From an uncultured Collinsella sp. (lineage in GTDB: Bacteria > Actinomycetota > Coriobacteriia > Coriobacteriales > Coriobacteriaceae), in the NCBI GenBank assembly GCA_902496645.1, contig CABVBR010000019.1, positions 1-24,276 of the forward strand: DNA of 24,276 bases. The letters are read 5' to 3'. Below are positions 23,781 through 24,276 of the stretch, piece after piece (the first letter of the stretch is position 1; each line of letters opens with the position of its first letter). The notes beneath the pieces were generated by a model. That model saw only the letters and a list, made by a program, of their open reading frames with translations. It ran no database searches and was not told the origin of the DNA. A program made the translations under genes and the position numbers.

Positions 23781-23810
23781 TTGCATACTTCACATTACAG
23801 ATTGCATAAA
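23781..23810 (+). promoter_or_regulatory. Possible promoter in the gene-free right end
   Basis: TTGCAT (23781-23786), an 18-base spacer and CATAAA (23805-23810) lie in the only AT-rich part of the region. The word TTGCATA occurs twice, 21 bases apart. It would transcribe into the inverted-pair element at 23855-24093. Confidence 0.3.
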
Positions 23811-23854
23811 AAAGCTGAGATGTTCTTTCCGGCCCTGATGTACCCCCGCCTGGG

Positions 23855-24093
23855 CCGTGCAAAAAAACGGAGTATTCAGCACCGCGAGCTCTGCCGGTGC
23901 CGCTGCGGCTGAGTAACGTTACGGAGATTGACGTCATTTTGGGCTCCGGTACGGCGCGAAGTACGCCCATTTGTCCCAACGGGGTCTGCCCACCGACCAA
24001 AACCGCCCGCTGAAGGCGTTCTAGGGACCAATAAGGTATGTCCGGCGCGTATGCAGCCACCCTGGCCTGCTGAATACTCCCAAAAATGCACGG
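23855..24093. repeat. Inverted-pair element with GGAGTATTCAGCA arms
   Basis: GGAGTATTCAGCA (23869-23881) recurs exactly in inverse at 24068-24080. Outside it, CCGTGC (23855-23860) is matched by GCACGG (24088-24093), separated from the motif by 8 and 7 bases rich in A or T. The arms enclose about 186 bp. This lies in the 678-bp stretch 23599-24276, where I find no believable gene: the open frames there have no Shine-Dalgarno and no recognisable protein character. It may be a dispersed repeat, a structured RNA or the control region of a gene beyond the window. Confidence 0.6.
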
Positions 24094-24276
24094 TGCTCCC
24101 CAGGGGACCCGTGCGCGCAGCGAAAACCATGCCCACGTTCCTAGCCGCATCGCCATTTTGCTGCAATGACTTTTCTGAATGCCGGGACCGAATTAGTTAA
24201 CCTGGCTCCCGTGTGGCTCCGGAGGGGCGGGGCATAAGGTTTATCGTGAGTTCCGCACGAGCCGAAGGCCACTTAA

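Noticed and set aside
23758..24156. 132-residue minus-strand open frame in the right end
   Set aside because: No Shine-Dalgarno before its start, no domain character, and it runs through both arms of the inverted-pair element; an overlapping frame is equally open.
1..24276. CRISPR arrays, prophage or insertion-sequence genes
   Set aside because: No regularly spaced direct repeats and no integrase, transposase or structural phage protein in any supported frame.

Overview
The window reads like a high-GC Gram-positive gut anaerobe of the Coriobacteriia, most probably Collinsella. This is an inference from gene content and base composition: a giant acyl-CoA dehydratase activase-like protein, an AmaP/DUF2273/Asp23 envelope operon, a YitT-DUF2179 protein, an OPT transporter, a DUF6020 membrane protein and a remnant of an aryl-sulfate sulfotransferase. 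No 16S gene is present to confirm it. Almost all of the DNA is ordinary chromosomal coding sequence. I see no phage, CRISPR array, tRNA, rRNA or transposase gene.

Layout. 1-4592 (+) is the 3' part of a very large double-ATPase activase/HgdB-like protein, followed by a terminator and a palindromic 131-bp element (4709-4839). 5010-5969 (+) is a 3-hydroxyacyl-CoA dehydrogenase. 6025-6528 is the C-terminal remnant of an aryl-sulfate sulfotransferase. It converges on a DUF389 membrane protein (6543-7664, -), and next comes an OPT transporter (7880-9583, -). Divergent from the transporter are coaX (type III pantothenate kinase) and a dCMP deaminase, the pair being bracketed by inverted copies of one short hairpin element. 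An NFU-domain Fe-S protein, lgt and a large DUF6020 membrane protein follow, then yebC, the amaP-DUF2273-asp23 cluster, a YitT family protein and a zinc-ribbon membrane protein with a PEP-rich tail, all on +. The right side has an M20 peptidase/aminoacylase (-) divergent from an Amidohydrolase_3 enzyme (+). The final 678 bp contain no convincing gene but several inverted repeats.

How the genes relate. Most are single-gene housekeeping units with their own ribosome binding sites and hairpin terminators. The clear operon is amaP-DUF2273-asp23, with overlapping and closely spaced genes. coaX and the dCMP deaminase (cofactor and nucleotide supply), NFU (Fe-S assembly) and lgt (lipoprotein maturation) are adjacent, but each seems to have its own leader. 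The two hydrolases at the right share one divergent control region of about 170 bp.

The most unusual content is between genes: a family of short hairpins with a GGG(G)(A/T)C(A/G)GG core placed just after stop codons or in intergenic gaps (at least seven in 24 kb), and two larger inverted-pair elements whose arms carry related motifs (CGGAAGTATGCGGCA and CGGAGTATTCAGCA). These look like dispersed non-autonomous repeats, possibly recruited as terminators or operators. No enzyme system in the window is recognisably new.
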